Of a stretch of 64,000 nucleotides of DNA, positions 49,901 to 62,337 are shown piece after piece; the stretch's first letter is position 1, and the number at the start of each line of letters is the position of its first letter. The position numbers and the translations under genes are program-made. This DNA comes from Rallus limicola (taxonomy: Eukaryota; Chordata; Aves; Gruiformes; Rallidae): contig JAKCOZ010000003.1 of the NCBI GenBank assembly GCA_022605955.1, positions 44,542,761 through 44,606,760 on the forward strand. Reading direction: 5' to 3'. The notes under the pieces were generated by a model, which did no database searches, was not told the DNA's origin, and was given only the letters and a program-made list of their open reading frames with translations.

Positions 49901-50588
49901 TGAACTACTCATGTAGGTGATGATTCTGGTTGAGATGGACACCAAGGCATAGCAGAAATCGAGGACCACAGTGAGACTCCTTCAGACACCAGTGGGAAGA
50001 ATCTCTTAAAAGAAGAAGTAAAAATGTAAGGAGAGAGGAATATATCAAATTTCACAGAAAAATAACCCAGAAAAAGACCTGTCCCCACCTCTTCTGTTCT
50101 TCACTCAATCTTATGCCAACCCAATATGCTTTAATTAGAGTTAAAATCTTTCATTGATTAATTTAAACAGTCAGCCTCTCTGTCACCATCATAACACAAG
50201 AGTGGATAGAAAAAAGTTCCAACTTTTGGAAGTTGAGGCAGTTCATCCTCAGGCTGACTTGGAATCATTAAAGCAAAAGGTCCTCATGCTGTTCCTCCCA
50301 TGCAATGGGAGGCCTGCTAGTCTAAATTAAACTCCCTGGCTTTTGCTCTGGAAATAAAACTAATATTAGATACTTCACACTTAAAACCTTACTGAAATGA
50401 AATAGAACAAACACTCAGCACCCATATACCGCGGACAGGCATCTGCTTGTATACAAAGCAGGAGTGTCTGTATGCATATTGATCTAATCTAAAAATGACA
50501 GCTTATTATTGATATGGGATCAAAGTTTAACTCATTCAAAATACAGCTGGAAATTACAGTTTCTGAGAAAAGTAGATTCCCATATGAG

Positions 50589-50614
50589 CCCCTCCCCCCC
50601 CCCCCAAAAAAAAA
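50589..50614. repeat. Poly-C/poly-A tract
   Basis: Four C, one T, twelve C and nine A follow in order. The reverse complement is a single long G-run. Confidence 0.92.
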
Positions 50615-51401
50615 GTCTAAAGAAAACCCCAAATGGCAACAAAACCAGTGTGTTTGCAGTGCTGTCTTTCACTGTAATATCTATATGCAAGTACCTAAAG
50701 GTAACCCTAGCACTTTATATGCAAAACAGAAAAAGAAGTCCTTTTTTTAATCTACTCTATAAACATGCTCCAGGGTTTCAATAATGAGGCAAACTTTGAA
50801 CTGTCTTTGCTCTTCTGTAGGAATCTGAAGGGGAAAAAATTGGCCTTTGAGGTTGTAGGAAGTGTTGCTTTACGTTCTCCTGCAAAACCCATAATTCAAT
50901 TATAAAAATGCTCTGGGCTTCAGAACAATTCAAAGGTGAGAAATGAGACAGAAGCTGTACTCCAGTGAAATTCTGAGATATGCCAGACTTTCCTAGGAAA
51001 TCTAATTCACACAGCTGTGGCTTTATAAGAATTAGACACACCTAGAAGATCAGACCCAGATGCCAAGAAAATGTTCCCAGGACTGAAATGATAAACATGC
51101 TGACATCATAGTCATTGATTTGTTTTTAAAATGCAAAGGCCTCCGCAGAAAGATTATGCTCTGATAAAGATCCCACCATTTGAAACATATAACTGTTTTC
51201 TATAAACTGCTCCTCAGAGCAGCTGGAAAAACATGATCTACTAAAGATAAAACTGTTCCTACAGACTCAGTAAAAAGGATTACAGGGAATGAATTGTAAA
51301 GCATCTGAATTTAGAAAAAGATGTCCTTAATTATAGTAGTAAGAGAACGCTTTTCCATCCCAAAGACAGTGTCCCCAGGTTGTAAGTATGAGATAGATCT
51401 A

Positions 51402-52009
51402 TGTGCTGGTTTTGGCTGAGATAGAGTTCATTTTCTTCATAGTAGCTGGTATGGGGCTGTGGTTTGGATTTGTGTTGAAAACAGTGCTGATAACACAGGG
51501 ATGTTTTCGTTATCACTGAACAGTGCTTACAGAGAGCCAAGGCCTTTTCTATTTCTCTCACCACCCCACCAGTGAGTAGGCTGGGGGCACACAAGAAGCT
51601 AGGAAGAGGCAATGCCAGGACAGCTGACTCCAACTGACCCAAGGGATATCCCATACCTTATGGCATCATACTCAGCACATAAAGCTGAGGAAAGAAGGCA
51701 AGTGGGGGGCATTCAGAGTGATGGCATTTGTCTTCCCAAGAAATAGTTATGTGTGATGGAGCTCTTTTGTCCTGGAGATGGCTGAACACTTGCCTGCCCA
51801 TGCGAAGGGTGAATGAGAGTCTTGTTCTGCTTTGCTTGCAGGTGTGGCTTTTGTTTCACTTATTAAACTGTCTTTATCTCAGCCCACCAGCGTTCCCTCT
51901 TTCACTCTTCCAATTCTCTCCCCTGTCTCCCCACAGGGAGTTGGGGGTGGGTGGGAATGAGTGAGGGGCCATGTGGTGCCCACTTGCTGGCTGGGGTTTA
52001 ACCACAACA
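51402..52009 (+). mobile_element. Solo LTR of an endogenous retrovirus (neoavian-type family)
   Basis: This LTR of about 608 bases begins tgtgctggttttggctgag and ends ggtttaaccacaaca, giving the canonical TG...CA termini. Inside it are a TATA-like acataaagc at 51678-51686 and an attaaa polyadenylation signal at 51862-51867. A pyrimidine-rich stretch and a G-rich U5 (gggagttgggggtgggtggg) follow. The five bases before it (atcta, 51397-51401) and after it (atctg, 52010-52014) match at four of five positions, consistent with a decayed 5-bp target-site duplication. No internal coding sequence is attached, so it is a solo LTR left by recombination. From memory the family is common in neoavian genomes; the exact family name was not verified. 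Open frames crossing it are meaningless. Confidence 0.85.
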
Positions 52010-53660
52010 ATCTGAAACAAAACACTGGATCTAAATTACTTTGAATGTTTCTCTTTTAAGGGTTTTCTCAATTTCACAACCTGGTCTGAGTCCAGATTTC
52101 ACATATCACTTTAGGTTTAATAAAATACTGTATGTGAACATCCACCCAGTGTGAAACTTAGTTTCACAGAGAATCAGAAATATTTTCCTGTCAGTATCAG
52201 ATGTGTGGTCTATAAGCATAAGGAGAACATGAAATTTAAACAAAAATTAATAAAATGGGATTTCTTTGGGGGAAAAAACTTCTTAGATAGCAACTTCCCA
52301 TTCATTTCCTCTCCCCAGCTAAGAGCTAGGTTAACACCAAGGCACTGTCACATGGAAGAGAGAAAACTTAGATAAATCTTGAAATATTTTTTGGAGAGGA
52401 TATTGAAATCAGTTAGATTTTTCTATAAAATTAGGCCGCTTTTCAGTTCCAAGTTGACCAGAATCTCAAAGACCAGAATTCCTCATCATAGCTTTTTGTG
52501 TAAACTTTAAATGCATCAAATCAATCAAAATGAAAAATAAAGTACAACTTTAAGTGTACTCTACTTCTCAATGATTGAATTGTGAGTGTTAAAAATATCT
52601 GCTCACTGCAATAAATAAATAAATAAGGGATAATGGTAACAGTATATTATAATAATATATGCTGAAAGGTCAATTAAGAAGAACTATATTTATATAAATA
52701 TTTTATGTGAGGAAACAGGAAGAGAGTGTCCTAAGGTCATTGGATGAGCCTTCCAATTGCATTAGTACAAAAGTGGCAATAGAGAAGATATGACATTTTA
52801 GCTAAACAAGTACTTCTTATGAGCCCAGTTGAATAAACTGTTTTGCAAAGGGTCCTTCAATTGGAAAATGCTATGGTAATAAAGAAGGGCAATAACTTTT
52901 TTACAATATACAGAGCTCCATTATCTACTCTGCAAATGCTCCCTCTCTCCCTCTTTTTCCCAGAGGGTAAGGGGTGTGGAGTAGGTTCAGTCACTGTTCA
53001 TCCTAAAGAAGAGGCTCATAAAACTTAAAGAGATTACTTGGCATTAATTCATAGTAAAGAATTACAATGACTGACACACAACAGAAGGGAAATAAACTCA
53101 GAAGCCATTTCCTGAACAATACTCAACCTTACCATTGTTGGTCGACTAGCTGTCTTGCAATGAAAACTAACATTGTTTTAGCAGGGAAATTAGCACAAAG
53201 ACAGAAAAATTGCTACTGGGATTGCAAAATGAACCATTTTGATCATACATATATTTATTACTACACTGTATCTGTACAAACAAAACTAATTCCAAACAAC
53301 ATTTGTCAAAATATTTATTCCCTAGTGATCTCATCTTACATGTTTGAAGTAAAAAAGGAATTTGATTTCCTCCTGTAATAATCACAAACACAGGCCCAGA
53401 CTCCCCAAGATATCTTATGTTGGGTTTCTGGCCCATATTGCAGACATCAGAAACTTCCCTTCTGCACCTCACACCCACAAGCAGCTAGTCCAGACCTGTT
53501 CTCATACCCAAAGAGTTACAGACATAAATAACAAAATGGATGTAATTCAGAAGTCTGTCAATCTGGTAATGATGTATATGCAGCATGACTCCAAATTTGT
53601 AAGCCAGCCCACCCAACCTGCTTCTGTTAGCCTGCGGCAAGTGTTTTGGGAACCACTGCT
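52010..53660. other. Anonymous AT-rich sequence
   Basis: About 1.65 kb. It contains an (AAAT)n stretch at 52611-52626 and TA-rich palindromic sequence near 52680-52700. Overlapping open frames of about 103 codons on both strands (53067-53378, 53167-53478) have no domain motifs. Confidence 0.5.
52611..52626. repeat. (AAAT)4 microsatellite
   Basis: Four consecutive aaat-type units. Confidence 0.9.
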
Positions 53661-54163
53661 GAATCATTGAAACATAGAATGGTGTGAATTGGAAGTTACC
53701 TTTAAAAGTCATCTGGTCCAACCTCTCTGCAATGAACAGGGACATCTTCTGTCCCTGCATCCAATCTGGCCTTGAATGTTTCCAGGGATGGGGCATCTGC
53801 CATATCTCTGGAAAAACTGTTCCAGTGGCTTCACTGCCCTCATAAAAAATTAATTACTTCTATGTAGTCTGAATCTATTGTCCTTTTTTAGTTTAAAATG
53901 ATTACGCCTTGTCCCATCACTCCATGCCCCTGTAAACAGCCCGTTCCCGGCTTTCCTGTAGACCCTCTTTAGGTACTGGAAGTCCTCTATAAGGTCTCCC
54001 TGGACCATTCTCACCTCCAAGCCACACAAGCCCAACTCTCTTAGCTTGTCTTCATAGCAGAGGTGCTCCAACTTTATTATCATTTTTTGGCCCTCCTCTG
54101 GTCCCTCTCCAACAGGTCCCTGTCCTTGTTGCACTGAGGACTTCAGAGCTGGATGCTGTCCCC
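53661..54163 (-). repeat. CR1 LINE, 3' UTR and end of ORF2
   Basis: The plus-strand text begins gaatcattgaaacatagaatgg and runs through the classical 3' UTR blocks: ccagggatggggcatctgcc, ttacgccttgtcccatcac and ctttcctgtagaccctcttt. It ends at the antisense of the ORF2 C-terminus. On the minus strand LEHLCYEDKLRELGL is readable (53850-54134), the part of ORF2 that follows the RT domain. It stops near cagagctggatgctgtcccc, so it is 5'-truncated to 0.5 kb. Confidence 0.94.
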
Positions 54164-57117
54164 CAAGTGAAGGGCTATTATCAAGCTGTGGGTCTCATTG
54201 CCACAGGAGATGAAAATTACAGCTGGGTTCAAAAAGCGATGGGACATATTTATGCAAAAAATCAGTCAGGACCTAGTGCATACCTAACATTGGGTAGACC
54301 CTCTGACTCAGGAAGGCCCTACAACATGGACTGCAGTGAATTGGGATAATATATAAAGGGTTGGATCCTCAGTGCCCACTCTTTGCCTTATTTTTTTGCC
54401 TAAGCATTGATTATTTCCCACTTTCAAGAGTGGCACAGTTTGACAAGCAGATTTTCTAGCCTCAGCTGGCACATCTTTGTAGGTAAGGAAGGATCCAGAG
54501 TCTAGGTTCAATGAAATCAAGGGTAAAAGCCTACGATTCCAGCTACAGAAACGCAGGCCAGAGCAGATGCCAGGTAGATAGTGTTTGCAGTTTGAGAAAT
54601 GCAAAGATATGTTATTCTCACTGTATTATATTACCTTCCTTTTTCTTCTGCTTTCTAAATACTTAAAAAGGAACAACATACAACATTTCTGAGTTTTGTC
54701 CTCTAAATGTATCTTTATTTCGCTACTAAAAACTGATTTTTGAAAATGTGTTCATACTGTCCATCAAACCAAGGTAAATCAGGAGTAGCACCTGATGTCA
54801 ATGAACTAGATCTGCAAATTGATCATAATAATAGATTTCAAAGGTTACTGTGACATTTTACAGCTTCAAAGTACTGAGCATAACAGTGTGTTCCTTTTGA
54901 AAGAATAAGTAACTAAAAAAAAATACTTTGGATAGAGATACCTCACACAAAATAAATCAGAAAGGTTGCAGACTTATTTTTATCAGTAAACTGAAATTTT
55001 TTTCAAAGTTTTGAACAATGCAAGTTAAAGCTACTGGGAAAACTAAATTTATTTTTCAGAGAAATGTCCTTTATACTTTTCTTAGCAGAGAACGGCAAGG
55101 TGCCCTCACACTAATGATGAGAAAAGGACAGTTATGTTTTGCAGTGGCCCTTCAGCTTTGAGAATTGGTTTATTTCACTCTAAGTGAAAAGGAAAGCTTT
55201 CTGAGCACATCAGACAATGGGACTGGCTAATGACCATGCCCTGCCACTTAACTAAAAAGGTTACCTTTTTATTTTACCTCCTCTAACTCTATAAGGGAGC
55301 AGAAAAACAGCCCTAGATCTCAGAAATCCTCTTACCAATATCACAGAAATTCTGAGAAACTGGGTTTGTTTCAGCAGAGCAGCATATTTCCAAGAAATAT
55401 GTATTTTCTGAAAGTGCCCGGGACAGCTCTACTGATTATTATTTCTTATATAAATCAACTGGGGAACCTGCACCTGCCAACAGCTCGCTTTGCTTTGATA
55501 ATCATTTGTTCCAAATAACTCTAATTAACATTTTGATAATGAACCCCCTTCTCCACTCCCTGTCCCCAGGCCTCTTTGCCCTGTGAAATTAAATTTGCTC
55601 ATTTCGGATGTCCTTAAGAAAGACCTAACTGCTATAAATAAACAAACAGATAATATGGCATAAACAAAAGCTGAGCCTGCCAAGTCCCAACAAGTCAAGG
55701 ATATGACATTGTTTGTACACGCTTGAAACATTGGAGCAGTGAATGATTCCAACCCAAAGCAAACATACCATGCCAGCACAAACAAAAATCAATATGTCCA
55801 CATTTCTGATATGCTTCATCTACCCAGTTCTATACCCAATAACCATGGAAATTTACTTGGCATGTGGTTCGGGTGCTTGATCAAATGGTTGAAAATTAAC
55901 TCCATAATGGGGCTAAGATGGGTGTGGGTTCAAGATGTTTTTATTAGGTGGAGTGATCCTTTGTAGTTCTTTACGAATCACACCTTTGAGTTTTTAAGCA
56001 TACTTTCTTGTTGTGTAACATCAGAGACATTTTGTGCCCAGAGCAAGACACTGACTGCCACTATGAACAGACATGACATGAACTCTCTGCAAGCCCCCAT
56101 TTCAAAATTCTTCGTGATCTATGGAAATCATTCTGCTGACTTCAGTGGGTGTGCATCACAACAGCAAAGATGAATATTGTCATCCTTCAATTTTCCTGAA
56201 AATCAAAGGGCTGCCCTAAAATGCATTTGGTTGGTCTATGCAGTGGAGAAAGGGGCTCTCAGAGTAAACAGCAACTGACATTGTGTGCAAGTTTTCCATG
56301 ATTATCTGATATCTTTGTAGTGAAATCACTTTATAGGTGCCTGAGTCCTTTCACTGATGTGCCAAATACAAAGTTTTGTGCTATCTGAAGGAAATGTTTA
56401 GTACTGCGATATCTAGTAGCAAGTCACTATGGTAGATAATTCCCTGTTTAATTGTCTGCAAGCTTTTGCAGAAAGTAAGAAAGAGTCTTGAGGTTCAGCA
56501 AATTGTCTTTTCTCTAGCATCCTTGTTTCTTACTATTTAACTGACTGGGTTTTATAAAGGAAGAGGAATCTGCTTAAGACTAAGCTTATTACATGACAGG
56601 AACAAGGAAGGTAGTTCCCAAAACAAACCTGTGTTAGCATGAGCACTTAGAACTGCCAAAAGCTGGCATAAAGGACAGAGCACTCTGGTTTCTAAAGCTG
56701 CTATTATTATTCTGTGTGACTTTTGGTAAACTGAAAGTGAATTAGAGACACCTAGCTGGGTACGATTCATGCCCATGAGAAAATTTTATGATAGACATTG
56801 TCTTGTAATTATGTTCTTAGAATACTTACTGCCTTATACACACCATCATTGCATTTAAATACTGGATCAGCAGCAAGACCCTTTCAACAAGAAGGAAAGG
56901 TATTTCTTTAAAATATGAACATTTCATTTTTGAAGCTGCATTGTATAAAGCCCCTTCTACAAGATCTTTGAGGAAAGGAGAGAAGAGAAAGATATATTCT
57001 CAGAAGTCTCCTCAGGGTGAATGGTCCCAACAACTCTGAAACTGAAGGTCAGGTTTGAAAGGAGGCCGGTGCTGCTCAGTTGCTCTGCTGTTTATCCAGC
57101 TGAAACATTCAGCAACG

Positions 57118-57615
57118 TCAAGGAAATAAAATAAAGAGAAATCCTGTTTTGTAAACACTCTCTTGTTCTAAGCTGCTTTGCAATAGTATTTTAACATTTT
57201 GCCCGGTCAAGATAGCCTTGTTTTCTCCCACATCAGGTCGTGACAAACTTGTGCACTCTGGGAATCTTATGATCACAGATTGTATTACTTTCTCAAAACC
57301 GGTGAAATGATCCATGCAGGCAACACACAATGAGAATCTGACCAGAAAGGACAAGGTCAGCCCACAGACCGGCATTATCAGGTGGAAGGGACACCAGTAC
57401 CTCTCTTCTATGGAGAGACAGAGCAGTGTACTGACACTCCTCACAGTGGCCAATCCCAAATAATCAAAGGCAGTAAATGCTAAAACTGGCGGATAGACAT
57501 AGCATTTTCTCAGACCTGGCTGACAAGGTGTAATCTGGATGTTTGCCAGGAAAACAGGATAGGTTGCTGCTGTTCCAGCACAGGATGCTATTACATGTAA
57601 TTTGAAAATGAACAA
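57118..57615 (-). CDS. Unassigned 165-codon open frame, membrane-protein-like; possibly chance
   Basis: This is the longest frame outside repeats and the pyrimidine tract. I do not recognise it. It holds two or three hydrophobic stretches: residues about 8-26 (VIASCAGTAATYPVFLANI), about 42-68 (PPVLAFTAFDYLG onward to LLCLS) and about 78-101 (HLIMPVCGLTLSFLVRFSLC). The central part is rich in Cys. The C-terminal third is polar and unlike a domain. An AG dinucleotide just upstream of codon 12 (minus strand gtaatag then catcc) could be a splice acceptor, but its pyrimidine tract is poor and I found no matching consensus donor. A frame of this length is expected about once by chance in 64 kb of this composition on six frames. 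It could be an exon or pseudogene fragment. Confidence 0.12.
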   Translation of the reverse strand: MFIFKLHVIASCAGTAATYPVFLANIQITPCQPGLRKCYVYPPVLAFTAFDYLGLATVRSVSTLLCLSIEERYWCPFHLIMPVCGLTLSFLVRFSLCVACMDHFTGFEKVIQSVIIRFPECTSLSRPDVGENKAILTGQNVKILLQSSLEQESVYKTGFLFILFP

Positions 57616-59007
57616 GCAAGTGCTGTGTGTTTACTCATACGGGGTGGCCATGGGATTCTTTCTTTTGACACTCCTAATACTTATAAAATGTTCTGATGAG
57701 AAAAAGCCAAAACACACCTACAGGGCTATATTTAGACACAGTTTTTTCTTTGACACTAGATTTATACTTGCCTTATGTGAAATAGAAACATAATTACAAT
57801 AGAGTATAAACATGCTACTAAGATGACTAACTATGAGGAACCTATTGGGATATAAACTCCAGGCATCCCAGTGTACCTGAAACTTCACTAATACCTGTTA
57901 TGTTTTAAAAGTATTGGCTTCAGCTTTGAAAAATAAAACCAGGACCTTTCACTTTTCCCTTTTCCTTCCTTTGGTTATGACTTTCCTGACTTAACTCTTT
58001 TCTTACCAGTTTAGTGCCACCAGAAGACCTGAACAAAAAGTGAGATGAATATATGATGTGATGAGCCAGAACTTGTGATAAATAGTAGAAACACACAGGT
58101 CATCAAACAGGATATTAAGTACTGCACATCTTCCTGACCTGACAGAATTACTCTCTCCAGAGGCTCGGAAGTTTTTCAGCCTCAATACTTAACAATTGGC
58201 CACTCAGGTAGAAAGACTCACCGAGGTGAGAGCTGCAGTGCATGACCACACTGTAGTTTGCATTCACTCTTCTTTCATGATTTTTAACTATATGAACCTC
58301 AGATTCTAATTTCAGGTAAACTCACTCATCCTGTTGACATCCCTTTGTATTACTACTAGTTTGAAACCCCAACCAACAATTAACCTGAAGTTCTCTTGTT
58401 CAGTTGAGGGATGTCAAGAGAGTACAAAACTGAGGGTCTGTTCTAGCAAATGTACTGCAAAAGAATCAGTTAGAAAAATAGAGTTTTGGGATAAAGCCAA
58501 CAGTAATTTCAGTTCATAAAGTATTTGGTCAAATATTTCTAAATTACTCTTTAATTGTGTATCTTTGTGAAGTCTTTAAAATTTTTTTGTTGGCCTCAGC
58601 TGTGCTCCTAGTAGAAACAAAACGTGCCAGGCCCAGTAGGAAGGCTTCTTGGATGTGGTGAAGGCCAGAACTGGCCATTTTCTACAGAACAGTTGTCCTC
58701 ACTGTTGGTAAAGAGAGCACTCACTGGGGAACAAAGGAAAGGCTCTGGTGTTACTTCCAACACCACATGAATGCAAATGATATTATTGTCACTCATATCT
58801 CTTTGAGGTTTTAATTCTCAATTTCCTAAAAATACAACTCTGCACCTGTACTCACTGCTTCAGAAAGCATTTCTCACTGAGAAACCATAGCCAGATTTCT
58901 TTTTTAGCATTACTAACCCAAGTTCAATGGTTGGTCCTCATTCAGTCAGTTTGGACTTCCTTCCTCCACTAAACCTGCATCAAGACCCTTTTCAATCACT
59001 GCTCCAC

Positions 59008-59033
59008 ATCCTATCATATCCTATCCTATCCTA
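59008..59033. repeat. (ATCCT)5 microsatellite
   Basis: Five pentamer units with one variant (atcat) in second position. Confidence 0.93.
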
Positions 59034-59921
59034 CAAGGTGTCACTCCACTTTGTGAATATGGGTGCATGCAATGTTACTACATGTTAAAAACACCACTGC
59101 TGGAGACAAGTCAGCATAGATCAATATGGTTGAACTTCTTGGCAGAGATCTCTGTAAATCAACCACTAGAGTCAGCTGGATCTTGGTTGTGGACAGCTTT
59201 GGAATCATAAGATCATAAGCCACACAGACCAGATGTGGAACCCAGACCTACCAACATCTGGGCATGTACTGAAAGTCTTAATGAATGTCATAATTTGAAA
59301 TTAAGGACATGTTTATTTGGAAGTCCAAGGTCACAAGAACAAGAGAGTTTTCCTTGTGTGATTTCCTGGTGTGCAGGCAGTGAGAGACTGTATGCCAGGT
59401 GATCCTATCACAGTTACTTTGCACACTCTGAAACTACCCTTTGGGAAGCCCTTAAAGGGTAAAACCAGCCACTGTCCCAGGTAATGTCATCGGAGTCATT
59501 CTAGGATGAAGGAAGTAAGATAAACTTTCACTAAAGTCAGCTCAGGCAAAAAACAGGTCTCTGTCAGTTTATGAGCTCAGGTGTAGAAATGGCTGAAAAA
59601 ACATCTACTTGATGGAGTGAAGCTGCTGAAGGATGTGTCTCCCTCCTACAAGCTCCACCACTGTAAGGGCAGAAGAAAAAATTTACATCTTTTCTTACAA
59701 ACATATATAAAGTGGCAAGCAGGCCCTGAAGTTCTTAACATGGCCTTGTTAAAGTCACATACCAAAGCAGTTTTGATGTGTGCGTGTGTATAGGAAATGT
59801 TTTGCAAATCCTCAGAATTGATCCTTATTGCCATATAAAGCATCTATCGGGATCCATCTGAATCTGTATGCAGGATCTAGTAAGTGCAGACCTGCCAAGG
59901 TATTCACAGCTGAGCAAGTTC

Positions 59922-60235
59922 TGAGAATCATAGAACAGTTTGGGTTGGAAGGGATCTTTAAAGGTCACGTACTGTAACTAATCTGCAAAAAGAAGGTCTT
60001 GTAGAATCTCATGAGCTTTTCTAGATCCCTTTGGATGGCATACTGTCCCTCACACATGTCATCCACAGTGCTCAACTTGGTGTCATCTGCAGACTTGCTG
60101 AGGGTGCACTTGATCCCACTGTCTATGTCATTGATGAAGTTATTAATAAGTACTGGTGCAAATACGGATCCCGAAGACACTCTACTTGTCACCAATCTCC
60201 ATGGAGACAGTGAGCTGTTGACTGCTAATAAATTA
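59922..60235 (-). repeat. CR1 LINE, internally deleted (3' tip joined to RT catalytic region)
   Basis: The first 50 bases are a CR1 3' tip in antisense (gaatcatagaacagtttggg, ggaagggatctttaaagg). After a short unclear junction (about 59975-59995) the sequence jumps to the antisense of the RT palm and its C-terminal neighbour. The minus strand reads FINDIDSGIKCTLSKSADDT and IQRDLEKLM (open frame 59965-60240). The catalytic Asp-Asp block is kept as SADDT where FADDT is usual, and GSVFAPVLINN is the block before it. The 3' UTR body and ORF2 C-terminus between are missing. The copy ends near 60235. Confidence 0.88.
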
Positions 60236-62337
60236 TGCACTTCTGACTTTATGAAGTAATTAAGCTTAAAACAGTATGAAGAATTTCTAGGTAATGTTTA
60301 CTGAGATCTTGCAATCAACTGTATTTTAATATATAAGTAGATGATTATGTGATGAAGGTGCCTGCATGAAACTGCTGAGCCAGCATCATTCACTAAGACT
60401 GGACACTGATGAACAGGGATTTTGCCACTGACTTTCACAGAAGCAGATCTGGGTCTTCCCAGATGAGACTTCCTGATTTCTCATTACGTGGCAGCTCATG
60501 CAGCATTCAGAAATGCAACTGTTGCAAGATTAGACAGCTCCAGACAGTGAGAAGAACTCTAAGTTCCTTCTCTCCATGCTACTGGGGAAGCGTCTGAATG
60601 TGGAACTTCAAAGGTGCATTGAATCACAAGGAAGCTCCAGGATAACAAGCTGCTGAGAAGCAGGAACTATTTCAGTTAAAGGTAATCACAAATACCATCA
60701 GAGTAAACTCCCAAATCAATATCTGCACTCATCAAAAGTCACTGATATTGCGCATTTTGTCTCATTTATTATATTACTTACAGCCCAGGAGCATAGCCTT
60801 GATTTAGAATTCAATCCACTTGTCATCAATACTGTGTCCGAAATATATTTGCAGAGTGAAAGCATCAATCAGATACAGAAGGCAAGCTGCCAAAAGGCAG
60901 CCAGTTATTAATTCTGAGCAGCATTTAGTTTGGCTCAATATTAAACATGCTGACTCACTAGTTTCCAAGCATGCAAAGATGGTAAAAAATAATCATATTT
61001 GAGTCAGAGAAGGATGAAAGTATTTTTGTACCCTAATTCCATGCTATGGTATTTATCAAAGCTTCACCCATCTGGGACAACTGCTATCTCATCCATCATA
61101 GGATTTCAAAGGGGCTCTTAACATTGACTTGCAGAAGATTATGTGTAATCATAATTTCATTTTACTAGCCATTAAGGACTCACAGGAGTATATTTCCCTA
61201 AGGCAGTCATGCAATTTTAGGACGTCTAATCTAAGCAACAGAAAGATAGGGCAGAGATTCTTGAACTAGCGCCAGTCTCTACCTGGAAAGCACATGGTAT
61301 AAAGCCTGTGGATTCTACATGCTTCATCCAGAAACAATAAGAAGTTAGACTTCATCAGACATTTAGGAACTACAACATTTCAAGCACTTTCTTGAAATCA
61401 CTAATCATTCTGTGATTTGGATCCTTCCCTTGCAGATTCACCTTGGTGTATATCATACTAGTTCCTACCCCACGGGCTTTTTCAGCTGTGCCAACTCCAT
61501 AAGTATATGCAGCTTTCCTACAAGGTGTACTATCACAATTGTTAGCCTCACTTTGAACTCCACCACGAACTTGCAACTGTCATCTTAGAATCAGAGATCT
61601 CTTCTGAGAAATATTAATTGTGACAACCTGAATATAAGCATTTTTTAAATTATTGTCCAGAGCCCTGCTGAGTTTCAATTTTCCTATTTGTTTTAAATTT
61701 AATTCCTTTTGGGTAAGAACATCAAATTTGATGAGATTAGTCTTTCCCAGTACAAGCTCGGCAGAACCTAAAAAGTAGTTGCATAGGCTGTCAGTACAAA
61801 CAAAAAGTACAATTGAAGACATGTATTTATACATGTAAATTAGATTCCAATCACAGGCTTTTTTGTTTAAAGTGTCAGATTCAATCCCTGAAAAATTGAG
61901 AACAGCTAATGTTTGCATTGTTTCACTAAGCCACGTGCAGGTTTTATTGCCACCTGTGACTAGAGATAATACAGTCAGCATTTCCTCCACCCTAAGCAGT
62001 GCAATTGAATAGTAACTACTAATGACTGTATTCTTCTTGAAAATGTATCTGTTGTTTTGTTGTTTTTTTTTTAACTGAACATATTATCCTATAGTTTGGA
62101 AAAGCTAGACTTCTTGTTCTAAAGAAACAGTTTAGAGATATAGCAAGAAGCAACTAGAGGCACAGTAGGCTCTCATCATAAGAAACCTGAGGGGTGTAGA
62201 AGATTGGCAGTATTGAAACAGACAATTAAAGATTAAAAAGAAATAAATCCCATTCCTGAAAGCTCTGCCTAAGCACAGACTATAATGACAATGGAGACAC
62301 AACACTCAAAATCTAACCATTCTTTACTTCATGACCA
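60236..62337. other. Anonymous non-coding stretch
   Basis: About 2.1 kb with no recognised repeat. A minus-strand frame of 136 codons (61580-61990) shows no domain motif. Confidence 0.45.

Larger units (their letters stand above)
45786..51401. other. Anonymous non-coding stretch
   Basis: About 5.6 kb. The first 550 bases are richer in G and C and carry three overlapping plus-strand open frames (45737-46024, 45901-46176 and 46070-46345) that do not agree on one frame. After that the sequence is AT-rich with a near-perfect hairpin at 46939-46980 and a C12A9 run at 50594-50614. No interspersed repeat is recognised. Confidence 0.45.
54164..59921. other. Anonymous non-coding stretch
   Basis: About 5.8 kb with no interspersed repeat recognised. 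It holds a possible conserved regulatory patch (55440-55560), an unassigned 165-codon frame (57118-57615, minus) and an (ATCCT)n microsatellite at 59008-59033. Confidence 0.45.

Noticed and set aside
51331..51964. Open frames of 107 and 78 codons at 51331-51654 and 51728-51964
   Set aside because: Both lie across a non-coding LTR.
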